From assembly GCF_036850765.1 (NCBI RefSeq), contig NC_089493.1, positions 221,503,244 to 221,567,243 of the forward strand: a stretch of DNA of 64,000 nucleotides, read 5' to 3'. This stretch comes from Saccopteryx bilineata. Lineage: Eukaryota; Chordata; Mammalia; Chiroptera; Emballonuridae. The position numbers were made by a program, and so were the translations under genes. The notes beneath the pieces are model-generated. The model did not search any database, was not told where the DNA came from, and saw only the letters and a list, made by a program, of their open reading frames with translations. Positions 34,956 to 47,222 of this stretch are shown here, one piece after another. Positions within the stretch are counted from its first letter, which is position 1. The number at the start of each line of letters is the position of its first letter.

Positions 34956-35375
34956 AAAGTTCAGAACCTAGATTTGCTCTCACCATTGCTAATCAAAACT
35001 GTCTAGTTTATAGACAGTGGCGTAAGGCAAGATAAGAAACTAATGGCATGCCTATTAGAAAGAAAGACAGTTCACAGATGACATGATCCATATGTAGGAA
35101 ATCCTAAAGGTTTTACAAACAAATTCTAGAACCCATAAAACGTTTTAGCAAGTTCACAGACTATAAAGTCAATACGCAAAAATCAATTTTAATTCTTTAC
35201 ATCAGTAATAAACAATTTGAAAATGAAATTAAGAATGACATTCATGATAGCATCAACAAGAACAAACATTTTGGAATATATTTAAGAAAATAAGTGCAAG
35301 AAAACTAAAATTAAAGATGCTCTAAAGAAGGACCACCGTGGAACTTATACTACTTAAATTCTAAATGTACTGGAT

Positions 35376-35407
35376 GTGCTCTCTTCAGCAGCACATACAC
35401 TAAAATT
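35376..35407 (+). pseudogene. U6 snRNA 5' fragment at an L1 junction
   Basis: 'gtgctctcttcagcagcaca' and then 'tacactaaaatt' match the first 32 bases of U6 snRNA, starting exactly at its 5' end, with three substitutions. The next base begins L1 ORF2 sequence in the same orientation. A U6 5' end joined directly to a truncated L1 is the structure of known U6/L1 chimeric retrotransposition products. Here only the start of U6 remains. Confidence 0.8.
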
Positions 35408-35800
35408 CACTATAGAGCTACAGTATCCAAAACAGTACAGTACTGGTGTACAAAGACAGGTAAATCAATGAAACAAAATATCAAGTCCATTAGTAACCCT
35501 TCATTGTGGTCAACTGACTTTGGAGAGGGTCCACGGCAATTCAATAAGGGAAAGAACAGTTTTTTCCAACAAACACTGCTGAGAATACTATACATCCAAC
35601 ATGTCAAAAAATGAACATAGATCCTTATACACACAAAAAATCATCTAAAAAGAAATTACACTTAATGTAAGAAGTAAAACTATAAAACTTAATACAATAA
35701 AACATAGAAGATAATCTTTCTGATTTTGGTAAACATTTCTGAGATGTGATACAAAAACATGATCATAAAAGAAAAAGAAGGATAAACTGAACTTCATCAA

Positions 35801-36501
35801 TTTTTTATTTTTTATTTTTTAGAGAGAGGCAGGGAGGCAGAGAGACAGACTTCCGCATGTGCCCAGACTGGGATCCACCAGGCAAGCCCATTAGGGAGCA
35901 ATAATCTGCCCATCTCTGGCTGTTTTTCGGTTGCTTAGCAACCAAGAGATTTTTTTTTTTTTTTAAAGTACCTGAGGCAAGGCCATGGAGCCATCCTCAG
36001 TGCCAGAAGTCAATTTACTCCCATTCAATAGAGCAGTGGTTTCCAACCCCCGGGCCGCGGACCAGTACAGGTCTGTGGGCCATTTGGTACCGGTCTGCAG
36101 AGAAAGAATAAATAACTTACATTATTTCCGTTTATTTATATTTAAGTCTGAATGATGTTTTATTTTTAAAAAATGACCAGATTCCCTCTGTTTCATCCGT
36201 CTAAGACTCACTCTTGACGCTTGTCTTGGTCACGTGAAAGGCCCACCCTAAAGGCTGGTCTGTGAAAATATTTTCTGACATTAAACCAGTCCGTGGCCCA
36301 AAAAAGGTTGGGAACCACTGCAATAGAGCCATGGCTGCAGGAGGGGAAGAGAGAGGTTGAAAGAAGGAGAAAAGAGAGAGAGAGAGAGAGAGAGAGAGGA
36401 GGTAGAGAAGTAGATGGTCACGTCTGTGTGCCCTGACCGGAAATTGAACCCGAGACATCCACACGAGGGCTGATGCTCTAACTCTGACTTGGCCAGGGGC
36501 G
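35801..36501 (-). repeat. tRNA-derived SINE, family A, split by a hAT element
   Basis: The two halves, 35801-36025 and 36330-36501, join into one family A copy. The TSD 'gaacttcatcaa' is exact (35789-35800 and 36502-36513). The hAT element at 36034-36321 separates them. Confidence 0.92.
36034..36321. mobile_element. non-autonomous hAT element, 288 bp, 8-bp TSD
   Basis: The ends 'cagtggtttccaacccccgg' and, in reverse complement, 'cagtggttcccaaccttttt' are short hAT inverted repeats. The target duplication 'caatagag' is exact (36026-36033 and 36322-36329). There is no coding capacity. Well-preserved 'cgggccgcggaccagtacag' and 'gaccagattccctctgtttc' blocks suggest low divergence and recent activity. 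Confidence 0.93.
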
Positions 36502-36868
36502 GAACTTCATCAAATTTTGAACTCATTAAAACTTCCGTTCTTTAAAAGATGCCAAGACAAGTTACAGCCTGAGATAAAATATATGTAAGATCATATATAT
36601 GGGATTTGTATTGAAAACATGTGAAGTACTCTTTCAACCCAATGAAATAAACATCAGAATAAAAAATAGCAAAAGAAATATAAGCACATGAAAACACATT
36701 CAACATGAAACAGTCCCCAGGGAAATATGAATTAAACCACAATGAGTTAACACCACATACCTACTGGAATGCCTATGATAAAAAAGGCTGACCGTACCAT
36801 ACTACATGTGGGTGAGAATGTTGTAGCCACTTTGAAAACAGTTTCTTAGCTCCTTAAAAAGTTAAACA

Positions 36869-37084
36869 GGTCATGGGCTGAGTTACTCAGTAGATAAAGT
36901 GTTGTCCTGGCATGAGGAGGTTGCGGGTTCAATCCCCAGTCAGGGCACTCAGGAGAAGCAACCAATGAGTGCACAACTAGATGGAACAACTAAGTGGAAC
37001 AACAAATCGATGCTTCTCTCTCTCTCTCTCTTTTCCTCTCTGTCTGTTTTCCTTCTTCTCTCTAATATCAATAGAAAAAAAAAT
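36869..37084 (+). repeat. VES-like tRNA-derived SINE
   Basis: The tRNA head includes 'gagttactcagtagataaag', 'gttgtcctggcatgagg' and box B 'gcgggttcaatcccc'. The body has 'ggaacaacaaatcgatgctt' and a (tc)n stretch. This matches the layout of VES SINEs of bats, a different family from A, B and C. The TSD 'gttaaaca' flanks it (36861-36868 and 37085-37092). Confidence 0.85.
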
Positions 37085-37665
37085 GTTAAACATAAACTAA
37101 CCACATGACCCAGCAATTCCACTGCTAGGTATACACTCAGGATAAAAAAGAAAACATACGTCTGGACTTGATTCATATATAAATATTCATAGTAACATTA
37201 TGCAAATAGCTGCGAACTGAAGGTAATTCAATGTCCATCAACTAGTACATGGATAAACAAAATGAGATATATTAGTGGAATGAAACAATGAAATATTATT
37301 TAGCTATAAAAAGGAATGAGCTATTGATATGTGCTACGACATAAATGAGCCTCACAAATATTATTGTAAGCAAAAAAAGTCAGACATAAAAGACCATATA
37401 TTGTATAAATACATTTATATGATATTTTCAGAAAAGGCAAATCTTTAAAGTCTGTAGGTCCCTAGCTGTTTGGGTCTGTGGTGGGAGCAGCACTGACTGA
37501 AAAGGGGCACAAAGAAACTTCTTGGGGTAACAGAAATATTCCAAAACTGGATTATGATGGTTGCGCAACACTAAATTTGCGAAAAAAACTGTACACTTAC
37601 AATGGATTAATTTTGTAGTATGTAAATTCTATTATGTATGTAATGGTTAATAGCATTACATGTCT

Positions 37666-38013
37666 TTTTTTATTTTTTATTTTTATTTTATATTTTTACA
37701 GAGAGAGTCAGAGAGAGGGATAGACAGGGACAGACAGGAACGGAGAGATGAGAAGCTTCAATCATTAGTTTTTCATTGCACATTTGCAACACCTTAATTG
37801 TTCATTGATTGCTTTCTCATATGTGCCTTGACCGCAGGCCTTCAGCAGACCGAGTAACCCCTTGCTCAAGCCAGTGAGTTTGGACTCGAGCTGGTGAGCT
37901 TTTTGCTCAAATCAGATGAGCCCTTGCTCAAGCTGGTGACCTCAGGGTCTCGAACCTGGGTTTTCCGCATCCCAGTCTGATGCTCTATCCACTGTGCCAC
38001 CGCCTGGTCAGGC
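37666..38013 (-). repeat. tRNA-derived SINE, family B
   Basis: In reverse complement the head starts 'gcctgaccaggcggtggcac'. The body carries repeated 'tgagcaaggggt'-type modules, then 'gcacatatgagaaagcaatc', and a (tctctg)n 3' part. The 9-bp TSD 'tacatgtct' is exact (37657-37665 and 38014-38022). Confidence 0.92.
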
Positions 38014-38194
38014 TACATGTCTATTTTTAGTAAAATAGACAAATACTATAAAAATATAAAAACATTTAAAGAGGGCAAGGCAAAAGCACAAATATATAAG
38101 AAAATAATGAACAGGTAGATTAGTCTTATTTAGTTGCTACAAGTGAGTTGTAGGTTTAGTTCTAAGCTTCCAAATGCCTAAAGCTTCAGGGGTT

Positions 38195-38330
38195 CCAAAT
38201 TTGGGAACCCCTGAAGATTACCTGGCATCTTTGGAAAGGCTAATGCCTGGCCCCACCCTCAACAATTCCGACTGAACTAGAACAGAAAGGAGGCCTGGGC
38301 TGCTCAAGGTAATGCTCTTGGGAACAAAAT
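38195..38330. repeat. MER5-like hAT fragment
   Basis: 'gcctggccccaccctcaaca' and 'attccgactgaactagaa' resemble the centre of MER5-type MITEs. No terminal repeats survive. Confidence 0.4.
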
Positions 38331-39548
38331 TAGGGAGTCAAACATCCTCTAAAATTTTCTTTCTCCTTAAGATAAAAGAAGTTATTCAAGGAAAAACTAA
38401 GTTCTGGGAAGGGTTTCTTCTATGGGTCCTCCTAAGAGAGAACCTCAGGAGATAGAGCAGGGCACTGTCTCTAACTCAGCCGTCCCCTGGCCCGCGGTGG
38501 GTCTGGCAGTGTTACAGGGGTGCACAGATAGTGACCCCTCAGTCCTCAGGGCAGTGAGGGACCGGGCAGCCGGAGTGCTGAGCCTGTGGCCTCCCACCCT
38601 GAGCAGTCCTCTATCCACACCAGGATCCTGAATGAGGAGTATATTTTTGCAATATGTGTTATAAGATAAAAAGCATGTTGTCTAAAAGATAACTATAACA
38701 GTTGTAATAGGCAGTTAAACATAATTGTTTCTTTTAACAAGATGATTACAGTATAGAAAATATAATTCACTTAAAACTATTCTGCAGGAAGCCAAAAATG
38801 TCCCCTTATCTGCTAGCTGCCTCCATTTATCCCAGTTTTAAATGTGGCTACAAAATCCCTTAAACTCCTACTAGGTGCATTTATATGAACAGATTTCAGT
38901 TTTGTAATAGTGAGGTCACTGTTATTTACCATGTGGCTAAGTCTGGCCAAAGAAGGGGCTGTGCTGCCCCAGGAATGCTCCCCACGCCCTGGAAACCATG
39001 AAAGGTATTACGATAGCCACCTTTTCAAATCCACTTCTTTTCAATAAGTTTTAAGCTCACTGTAACCATGACATAAACTACACTGCAAAATACAAGCTTG
39101 TAGCATGAGGGAATGTCGTAGATTTTAAAAAATATGGTTTCTCTTCAGTTTGAACCTTTCCCTCCCACTCCATTTTAAGTTAATTCCACGGAGTGCTTAC
39201 AACGTGTGTATCACTGGGGAACATTAAGAGTCTACCCTTCAGAATTGTTCCGGTAATTCACGTAACGTCAGGTGAAACTGCTGGCACAAAGGACTACTAA
39301 TACAGGGTATGGCTTCTGGGTCCATATATTCTCCTGGTCACCTGCAGCCCTACTCCCTTACTCAGGAGAATCCTCCTATTGAAGGAGATAGCCTTGGTAA
39401 GTACTGCAGTCAATCCTGATGGTTCCCTACTCCATCAGGCATGTCACCACACCAGCTACACACAGCAAAACCAGCTTCACATACTCATTTCCCATATGAC
39501 ACATCAGATTCCTGTTTACAAAAGCTCCTGTTTTAAATAAAAAAATTA
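38331..39548. other. single-copy noncoding DNA
   Basis: 38420-38640 is a GC-richer patch with a 69-codon plus-strand frame that has no domain. I see no promoter signature and no repeat otherwise. Confidence 0.4.
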
Positions 39549-39868
39549 CTATATTTCCCCATGTATAAGACACACCTTAATTTTGGGGCCCAAAATTTGA
39601 AAAAAAAAATGTATTACATAAAGTGATTGAACTTAAGTTTTATTCATCATAAAACTCATACAACTCCTCATCACTGTCAAAACTCCCATCCATTAGCTTG
39701 TCCTTATCTGTATCTGATGACGAATCACTGCCTTCATATATCAATATTTCCTCGTCCTCAGTTCATTCTATGGCATTTGAAATACAACAACCACTATATA
39801 AGATGCACTCAGTTTTTAGATCCAAAATTTTTTGGAAAAGGGTGCCTCTTATACATAGGGAAAAACGG
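39549..39868 (-). mobile_element. pogo-type MITE, 320 bp (copy 2)
   Basis: The left end 'ctatatttccccatgtataa' and the reverse-complemented right end 'ccgtttttccctatgtataa' are inverted repeats. TA lies on both sides (39547-39548 and 39869-39870). The minus strand holds the same transposase C-terminal remnant as 14120-14447: the 'tttcaaatgccatagaatga' anchor and 'gaggacgaggaaatattgat', coding for an acidic, serine- and aspartate-rich end and then a stop near 39646. It is the better preserved of the two MITEs in that region. Confidence 0.88.
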
Positions 39869-42800
39869 TAGATTCTTGCCTTTATAATCACAATATTCCA
39901 TTTAACTATAAAGATATTCATTTTTTCCCCTAATGAATTATTATCCATAAAAGTGAACCAAGAAGATTATATTTTACTTATACAAATATTGCAATCACTT
40001 TTGTTAACTCTGGAAATGTATAAATACACTTGCATTTCTTTTATATATATGTAATCAAAAGAGGATTTCAGTGAAAAGTACAAATGTGAGGACAGCAAAA
40101 AGGAAAAAGGAGTGAATGTTTAGCACTTATAGATAAAACTTAAGCAAATCTATAGCTAAACATTTTTAAAAAGCACTTTAAGTGAATTAAGTCTCTCTAA
40201 TTCATTTAAAATCCTCACAACTATAGAACTGCATTCTGCTGCAATCCCCTTAAGTCATCTTGTTAAATGTTGTCACAACATGTGTTACTGTGGTTCTCCT
40301 CTTACCTTTGCACTTTGTAGTGTGCAGCAGAGCAACATAATTAACCACTGCTAGGTAGTGTTTACGTTAGTTCTCAAAAGGTTAAGAAGCTGATTATAGC
40401 TAAAATCAGCTTTGCCCGAGGCTTCAGGGGCTCTGTGTAATCAAATTAGACAAGCAGGGCACAGTGTCACCTAACACAAACCAGTGGCACTTTCTTCTTT
40501 GCTCTGACCCCCCCCCATTTTTATGAGGGGAACAACTCATGCTTTGTGTTTTTTTACCAGATAATTTTAAAAGACTTGTTTCCAATAAATTTGGCATGCA
40601 ATCTCATAAGATGTCCACCTGTTCAAAAGTAATGAGAACAAGTAGAAAAAATTTTGGAAAAAAATTTTTGAAAAAATCTTGCTTGTTAAAATATCATCTA
40701 CATTTAGAGATTGAGATGTTTTAAAGAATTTTCCTAAAAGGAAGGTGATAATACGATCACATGTACATACTTTTTCAGACATTTCATAGCTGTAGCTCGA
40801 GTGCCAGTTCTGTTCTGCAGTACAGCACACAATGGTTTACCTGCTCCCAGGAGAGCGCAGACAACTTCATAAACCTGACAGAGAAAGCATTAGCATTTCT
40901 AAGAAGTCACGGGTAACCCATTCTACTGAGTGATAGCTCATCCTCTCTATAGCCCCACTCTTTGAAGTCAGGCAAGGTGAACTGTGTAACGGACACTCAA
41001 GAAAGAGGTTTAATAAGGTGAGGAGAGGAAAGCATCCCTGCTTCAGAGACTCCCTTACCACAAAGTTGTATATTTAAATGAAGTAAAAGTATTAGTCAAA
41101 TCTAAATCATGCTACCTTTGAGCCTAAAAGGAACAGAAGCACTAAACAGGATAGAGATATTTTTTTAAATGCATGGAAATTTTAAATAAAAATCTAGAAT
41201 CTCCTTCTTAACAAACTTTATAAATCATTATTAAAATAATATGTAACATTTGTTATATCTTTATCTTCCTACATTTGGCTTTGAATTTTTGGTTCAAATT
41301 TGATATAGTTATTACGCTTGAAATATAGAAACAAAATGAATGTAAACATCCCACAAATGAGTGATCAGGAAAGAATGAGTTTTGCTAATGATTTATGCTG
41401 GGCAATAAAATCAAAACTTGTTATTTTAATTGATTAAGTCATAAAGAGTTCCTGGGGAAGTCAAATCTTTCTATTTGCACAATCAGAGAATTTCTGCTAA
41501 TCCAGCAATACTTAACAAATTCACATGTGGTTAGCTTGTCTTGCCCTAGCTGTATATCACATTTCTGTGCTGCAAGCTGTGCAAAAAAAATCAATATGCC
41601 AAGTTTAACAAAAGGACAGGAAACATGATGTTCTCCTATATTTTCAATGAACCTCAAATAACTCTGCTGTTCATACTTAGTACAATTTATGGCAGAGAAA
41701 TGTATTCTTCAATGAAAAAAATCTACAATGGAATGAATTATATAAATTCAGAGCTGAAGTTCTGCCTTACTCCATAATAACAATTTATTTAGAAGATTCT
41801 GACATTCTGATTCAATGTGCATAGTATACTCACCCATTCAGAAGGCATTTATTTTTTTTGATGAAGGCTAAAGTATATTCTTTAGACCAAAGAAAGATAT
41901 ACTGTTCCATTTATGGAAATACTTTGAAATATGTATTTAATTTAAGTTTTGGAGACTTTTTCAAATGTCTCTTTTCATATGTGAAACATAGGATGAAATG
42001 CTATCTATTAAGCAAATACATTAAATTCTTAACAGTAAGAAAAAAATACCAGTGAATCCTAAGCTACTGCACTGGTGAAATGCTTCTAGATTTTTTACAT
42101 GGTCTTTTATTGCTGCAGAAGTCATTATGCGTGGAGGTAGATTAGGATGAAAATGTTTGAATGAGGTAGGAGTGGTCATGACCAACAGGTCGTCACAGAG
42201 CAGCACCATTTCTGCCTGATCCACTCTGTGCTGTGGAGCTAACGGTGGCAAACAGCCAGCACGCTGGACTTCATTCAGCCAGAGGGCTCAGAACTGTTGC
42301 CACAGTTGCCTTTGTTTCTTTAAGTAAAAAGAGAGTTGGATTTGGAATCTTCAAAGGGGTCATACACCTAGAAAAATAAAAAGCTAAGCAATCCGCATAT
42401 ACAGGGGCAGGCACTTACACACATGGAAACTTCTTCGGTAATTTTTCCTCATTCCAATGAGCAGCAGTAAATGGATTAATGGCACTTAGCTGGGGAGACC
42501 TGTCAGTGATGAGAGCTGAAGGTCTGAACTGTTACATAAGAAACACAGAACCACACTTATGTCTAACTTTCTATTACTATGTTAATTATAAGAACATTTT
42601 TGTTTATAGACTAATAATATACTATTTAAAAGAGGAAAGGAATGAAGTCCTCAATTAGAAGATAACTATGTAATGATTTTAAATGCTGTTACAAATGATC
42701 ATTTCAGTATAATTTATATTCTTATTTCAAAATAGAGGATACGACAAGGCTCAGAATAGTGTTAAGAAGTTTTCGTATGAATATTCAGGAAACCCAGAAC

Positions 42801-43000
42801 ACCAGAGCTTGGAAAAAAACAGAAATCAAGTAGACAAGTAGTAAAGAGTGGACTCTTTCAAGTCTGCTACTTCAATTAACAGTCACCTATAAATCCTGGT
42901 TAGTTGTATGGCCCTAGTATATAATCTACAACCAGAAAATGAGAGTTAATATTTTTGAGAAATGGTTAATTATTTTAATAACAACAAAAAAGGGTCTATT
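39869..43000. other. single-copy noncoding DNA
   Basis: No gene or confident repeat. At 42400 'atacaggggcaggc' resembles the end of the 23039 mariner MITE, but no partner end follows. Confidence 0.45.
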
Positions 43001-43339
43001 GCCTGACCAGGTGGGGATGCAGTGGATAGAGTGTCGGACTGGGACAGAGGACCCAGAGGACCCAGGTTCGAAACCCCGAGGTCACCGGCTTGAGCGTGGG
43101 CATTGCTGGCTTGAACATGGGATTATAGACATGACCCCAAGGTCGCTGGCTTGAACAAGGGGTCACTCGCTGAGCTGCAGCCCCCTGGTCAAGGCACATA
43201 TGAGAAAGCAATCAATGAACAACTAAGGAGACTAAGGAGCTGCAATGAAGAAATGATGCTTTTTATCTCTCTCCCTTCCTATCTGTCTGTCCCTCTCTCT
43301 GTCTCTCCTTCTCTCTCTCTGTCACACACACACACACAC
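43001..43339 (+). repeat. tRNA-derived SINE, family B
   Basis: The head 'gcctgaccaggtggggatgc' then 'agtggatagagtgtcggact' is clear, and box B-like 'ccaggttcgaaacc' is present. It ends in (tc)n and (ca)n. The TSD 'aaagggtctat' is exact on both sides (42989-42999 and 43340-43350). Confidence 0.92.
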
Positions 43340-43350
43340 AAAGGGTCTAT

Positions 43351-46156
43351 CCATTTTACTTGTGGGGAGTGATTTATTACTGAGAAAAACAGCCTAAACA
43401 TTTTGTGAGTTTATGCTTAAATGGCAATTCAAATTATTTTTCCACATTTTTCATCTCTATAGATTTTATATTTTCTAACTTGTTCTCATCTCTCTAAAGG
43501 CTCTTTGGTAGTACTGATTTCCTCTTCACTGGAAAACATCTATTAGAGATTTCTCTATCACTTTATTGCCAATAAATCAAATCTACAGATTCACTTCTGA
43601 GGTAACTGCCTGGTCCCTACTCCTGAGGCGCCCTGCCATTCTGTCTCGGATGTCCTCTCTGGACACCGAGGAGGGCCAGTTTCTCTGACCTCGGACGGAG
43701 GGGCTCACCTCATTTTCTCTAGCATGACAGGACCACAGCTATCCTCACTTCTCGTCCTCCACAGGAGATTTTGCCATCATTTTATACATCTCAGAAATAC
43801 TGGAATCCTCACGAAAGTATCCTGTTTTCTACCATGACTGTTATAATAGGCCAGAGTAAACCAGGTGATGCAAGCTAAAACATTTGGTCTGTTTGATTCT
43901 TAGGCCATGTAGTGAGTATTTCATTCAGTCTGAATTAAGACATTAGGAGAAAATCTTAGAGCTAGAAAGGATTCTGGAAATTTTTTGCTTAATTATCTAC
44001 TATTTAAAATGATGAGAGAGCCAGAGAAGTTCAATAACTGCTCAAAGCCACATACTGGTTAGTGATTCTCATCATTTCATACTCATCTGGTGCCTTTTTA
44101 GTCCTCTGCAATAGAACTGGGAAGAACCATCAATTAATTATAAATTTCTAACAGCAATGTTTCTACCACTTTCAATTAACATATTCCTTTTGTTTCTACT
44201 GTTAAACTTTCCTTGCACTTTTTCAACATTTCTCAGCGTGACTTCTGGGTCTTTTTCTTCCCTAATTCTTTCTTCTCTATGTGTTTAAAGATGTGTGTGA
44301 AAAACACCTTGTCCACAAACTGCTGTGGCCACATTATTTCCTTGTAGAAATTGTTTATATATCACTCCTCAGTTGAACCTAACCTTTCAAAATGTCCACC
44401 TACTATCTATCTCCAATAAACCAAAGTGTTAACTTCTCATTTCCCTGCCTGTTTTGCGTCCTTCCTCAAAGTAATGCAGGTAGATATAAATCCTTTTGTT
44501 TCTAGATCTCGCACTCTGAAAATTAATTTGGGTTTCCACTCTTTAAAAGGCTTCGTTTTTCATTTTCTTTATGCTTTCCTGAGAGTTTTAAAGTCAGTCC
44601 CTTTTACCTCCCAACCCAGGGAAGACGTGCATCATCTTGTTGTTTACCCACATCTAGTCAGGCCACTGTGCTTTTTCCTTTTCAAACATCTCCAAGATGC
44701 CCACATACGAGGCTCTGTAAAATCTATCCAATTAATGAATGGTGTCAATAGTGACTGCTGGTACTTAATCGTCAACCTTTTTCCTTTAATTTTTCATATC
44801 TTTTAATTTTAGAAACATAGAGCCCTAGAACTGAAATACATATTAGGGATTCTTTAGTCCAATCCCTACCAAATATAAGAATTCCTTTTATCAAATTCTT
44901 GAAAAGGGGTCAAGGAACCTTTACTTGAATGCTTCAAAACATGGAAAACTCAATAGTTTACAATGCAGCCCATCCCCCTTCTCAAACAATACAATCATTA
45001 TATTGAGCCTATTTAATTTTCATAATCCTCATTCAAAGTCTTTGTCATCAAGTATTCAGAACATCATACATGGTTAAGAGTTGAGAATAGCTAAATCATT
45101 AAGTCTTCTGTGAGTTCCTTTGTTTCATAATTTTAAGACCTGGATGCTATCTAGTAGATTTCAAGAGCTGCTTGCCTCACTGACACACACACACACACCC
45201 TTCTCTGTGGTACTGAATACTTATCAGCAGTTATACCGAACTATTCAGGGAAAATAATTTCAATTTTTTATCTGGGCCATTAAAAAAAACCCTGAAAGTC
45301 TTCAGCTGTACTGATGCTAGTTCTTAAGTTCTCAAGAAACTGGCATTTGCATATTTTAGTACCTTCTGATAAGGTACCTACTTAATTATGGGTAGAAAAT
45401 AAGTTCCAACTTTATTATGTTAACTTTCAGATAGCTAAAAAAACTGTATGTCCATGAAACTTTACTTCTTTTACTAAAGAAACTATGTGCTTCCAAGAAT
45501 TACATCTCAAGTAATTATGATGAACAATCCATGTTTTATATTTCATTCCTTTTAACTTCATTGATTCTGGGCCAAACATTAGATTCACCTTCTAATTTTT
45601 AACTTTGTCATGTCTAATTAAAGTGGTCGGTGTACACACAATCTTACCTACATGTGTATATTATACTTTTGAAATAAACACAATGAAGCATATTATATGC
45701 TTAATGTGAACATAGCCTAAGGCCCTGTGGTAAAAGGCACAATTTTGGGAAAACTAAGTAAATAAATAATAAATAACAGCCTATTTTTCAGTGGTAAAAT
45801 CTTGAAATTAAGCAAATATGCTAGGTGCTTGGACCTAATGGGCAGTTTTTAATTTGCTAGGTTTGGGAGAGAGGAAGGTGGAGGCAGAGGAGCAGCACCT
45901 AGCGAGGCTGCTCTGGGCGAGGAACTGCTGTTCCGGGGAAGCTGGCTACAGTCATAGCTGGAAGCCAGAGTGTTACAGGCTTTGAAGTCAGTTCAGCTTT
46001 GATGTCTTACTCTCATAGCTAATCATGAGATAGTATGGAAGAGGAAAAAAATAAGACTTTCCCAAACACTGTTTGGTGTAATTGCTCAGGAAATCCTAGT
46101 ATGCGAAAAGACTGGTGTCTGTGTGAACATTTCTGTAGCACTGGTCTGCTCTTTAC
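43351..46156. other. noncoding DNA with old repeat traces
   Basis: No gene. 43955-44070 ('agagctagaaaggattctgg') and 44815-44960 resemble old mammalian SINE or LINE scraps. A (ca)n run lies at 45183-45199. The longest frame (44426-44806, 126 codons, plus strand) has no recognised domain and lies in decayed pyrimidine-rich text. Confidence 0.4.
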
Positions 46157-46413
46157 TTTTATTTTTATTATTTTATTCAGTGCGAGGAGGGGAGGCAGAG
46201 ACAGACTCTTGCATGTGATGCAACATAGATCCACATGGCAAGTCCAGTAGGGGGCAATGCCCATCTGGGGTATTACTCCATCGCTCAGCCACCAAGCTAT
46301 TCTTACTACCTGGGACAAAGGCCATGGAGCCATCCTGAGCACCTGGGCCAACTTGCTCTAATCAAGCAATGGTTGCAGCAGAAGGGTGAGAGACAGAGAG
46401 AGAGAGAGAGATG

Positions 46414-46454
<41 letters not shown>

Positions 46455-46580
46455 AGAGAGAAGAGAGGGGAAGGGTAGAGAAGCAGATGGGTGCTTCTCC
46501 TGTGTGCTCTGACCAGGAATCAAACCTGGGACATCCACATGCCGGGCCGACGCTCTACCACTGAACCAACCGGCCAGGGC
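46157..46580 (-). repeat. tRNA-derived SINE, family A, with expanded (GA)n
   Basis: A family A copy with its head at the right ('accaaccggccagggc'). The (ga)n block at 46397-46460 is enlarged to more than 60 bp, so the element is longer than its siblings. Flanking 'tgctctttac' and 'tgctttttct' may be the TSD. Confidence 0.88.
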
Positions 46581-46589
46581 TGCTTTTTC

Positions 46590-47222
46590 TTTTGATTCCT
46601 CAAAAAACTGAAAATCGAACTGCCTTTTGACCCAGCTATCCCACTTTTAGGAATATACCCCAAGGACACCATAGAACGGCTCCAAAAGGAGAAATGCACC
46701 CTCATGTTTGTGGCAGCATTGTTCACAATAGCGAAGATCTGGAAACAGCCCAAGTGTTCGTCAGAGGATGAGTGGATTAAAAAGCTTTGGTACATATATA
46801 CTATGGAATACTACTCAGCCATAAGAAATGATGACATCGGATCATTTACAATAACATGGATGGACCTTGATAACATTATGCGGAGTGAAATAAGTAAATC
46901 AGAAAAAAAACTAAGAACTATATGAATCCATACATAGAAGGGACATAAAAATGAGACTCAGAGACATGAACAAGAATGTGATGGCAACAGGGATGGGGGA
47001 GTGGGGGGAGGGGGGATGGGGTGAAGAAGGAGACAGGGGTTGGGGGAGGGTAGGGGCACAAAGAAAACCAGATAGAAGGTGACAGAAGACAATTTAACTT
47101 TGGGGGAGAGGTATACAGCACAATCAAATGTCAAAATAATCTAGAGATGTTTTCTCTCAACATATGTACCCTGATTTATCAATGTCACTGCATTAAATTT
47201 AATAAATAAATTAAAAAAATAA
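46590..47222 (+). mobile_element. young L1, 5'-truncated, ORF2 end plus 3' UTR
   Basis: The ORF2 C-terminal frame is open from 46704 to 46925, including 'DEWIKKLWYIYTMEYYSAIR', and upstream coding text reaches back to about 46600. The 3' UTR holds a G-rich tract at 46985-47060 and ends 'tttaataaataaattaaaaa'. It is the least diverged L1 in the window and the best one for dating. It lacks ORF1, the endonuclease and most of the reverse transcriptase. Confidence 0.88.
46985..47060 (+). other. G-rich tract in the L1 3' UTR
   Basis: Several runs of three to six G ('ggggggaggggggatggggt', 'ggggttgggggagg') lie within 75 bases. Polypurine/G-quadruplex tracts are a known conserved feature of L1 3' UTRs. 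Confidence 0.8.

Larger units (their letters stand above)
34960..37660 (+). mobile_element. degenerate L1 ORF2 and 3' region, multiply interrupted
   Basis: 34960-35300 carries reverse-transcriptase-domain text ('ttcacagatgacatgatcca' is the FADD region). 35400-35800 and 36514-36868 carry later ORF2 text ('gctacagtatccaaaacagt', 'gaacagttttttccaacaaa'). 37093-37660 holds the C-terminal and 3' UTR part ('ccacatgacccagcaattcc'). It is interrupted by a U6 fragment at 35376, a SINE plus hAT at 35801-36501 and a VES-like SINE at 36869-37084. It may be one old L1 with a large internal loss, or two L1 insertions side by side. Confidence 0.75.

Noticed and set aside
37020..37060. CRISPR-like or satellite array
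   Set aside because: The repeated text is a simple (TC)n inside the VES-like SINE. There are no spaced repeats anywhere in the window.
42398..42425. Second copy of the 23039 mariner MITE
   Set aside because: Only about 16 bases of one end match; there is no opposite end within several hundred bases.
44426..44806. 126-codon plus-strand frame as a gene
   Set aside because: No domain, no splice or promoter context, and the surroundings look like decayed noncoding repeat.
46235..46564. 109-codon plus-strand frame
   Set aside because: Antisense SINE with an expanded (GA)n; the repetitive Arg/Glu segment is an artefact.
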